In this document: piece by piece, positions 63,859 through 64,000 of the stretch
How the letters are laid out: each line of letters begins with the position of its first letter
Numbering within the stretch: the stretch's first letter is position 1
From: Dermacentor variabilis
Lineage: Eukaryota > Arthropoda > Arachnida > Ixodida > Ixodidae
DNA length: 64,000 nucleotides
NCBI RefSeq assembly: GCF_050947875.1
Contig: NC_134568.1
Location: forward strand, 265,575,815 to 265,639,814
Direction: 5' to 3'
Notes under the pieces: model-generated
Seen by the model: the letters and a program-made list of their open reading frames with translations, nothing else
Told to the model about the DNA's origin: nothing
Database searches by the model: none
Made by a program: the position numbers and the translations under genes

Positions 63859-64000
63859 CACACCATCATGCTGGAACTACGCGTCCTGAAGACGCTTCAG
63901 GGGAAGTCATTGCAGAAACTGCAAAGACAATAATGGCAACTGAGCAGATTCAGTTGGCAGTGTCAACAGTCCGCCATTCTGTGCACGAGTACATTAAGCG

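Overview
This window is eukaryotic, and almost certainly from a hard tick (Ixodidae). The basis is a spliced metazoan gene with long introns, tRNA-derived SINEs of the tick (Ruka-like) type, and a dense load of RTE, CR1/L2-like and I-type LINEs, Ty3/gypsy LTRs, mariner, pogo/Tigger and hAT relics. Family names come from recognising motifs by eye; no database search was run. The species cannot be fixed from the sequence alone.

The one confident host gene covers about 1.2-37.4 kb on the + strand. It encodes a HOIL-1L (RBCK1)-type RBR ubiquitin ligase. Eleven coding exons join with GT-AG borders and matching phases: 1178-3118, 5895-6147, 6758-6962, 7234-7327, 10660-10966, 13338-13585, 19801-20006, 20453-20564, 28085-28363, 36405-36548 and 37276-37356. 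They give 1289 residues, with the N-terminus missing upstream of the window. Domain order is a long proline-rich and basic N-terminal region, a LUBAC-tethering helical segment, UBL, NZF, RING1-IBR-RING2, and a terminal Cys6 cluster ending in His. This is the architecture of the LUBAC subunit that makes ester-linked ubiquitin, plus a very large N-terminal extension.

The introns hold repeats: a 1.1-kb repeat at 3.9-5.05 kb, a 0.66-kb element at 8.8-9.5 kb, tRNA-type SINEs, a palindromic MITE at 17.3 kb, a 4.4-kb foldback element at 21.7-26.1 kb, a hAT MITE with an 8-bp target duplication at 30.0-30.8 kb, a CR1/L2-like LINE at 32-33.7 kb, and an I-type LINE tail at 34.5-35.2 kb.

Downstream (37.4-64 kb) the sequence is mostly mobile DNA and becomes more GC-rich after about 47 kb. 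It holds an RTE LINE (42.0-45.96 kb, -) split by a second copy of the 1.1-kb repeat, tRNA-like foldback retroposons (40.0, 46.1, 59.4, 60.5 and 61.4 kb), and a P2X7-C-terminal-domain-like first exon inside an inverted-repeat unit (49.6-51.2 kb). Further on are an I-type LINE tail (51.8-53.1 kb), nested gypsy pol / LTR A / solo LTR B (53.2-54.7 kb), a mariner (54.8-55.9 kb), another LINE tail (57.7-58.8 kb), a pogo/Tigger relic (59.0 kb), a third solo-LTR-like block (59.7-60.5 kb), a gypsy RNase H segment (61.8-62.3 kb) and a Tc1/mariner C-terminal relic (63.5-63.8 kb).

The most unusual structures are the snap-back tRNA-like retroposon family, with 13-bp target duplications and shared termini; the foldback element whose arms carry subrepeats and whose internally deleted copy lies 12 kb away; and the divergent NZF within an otherwise well-conserved HOIL-1L.
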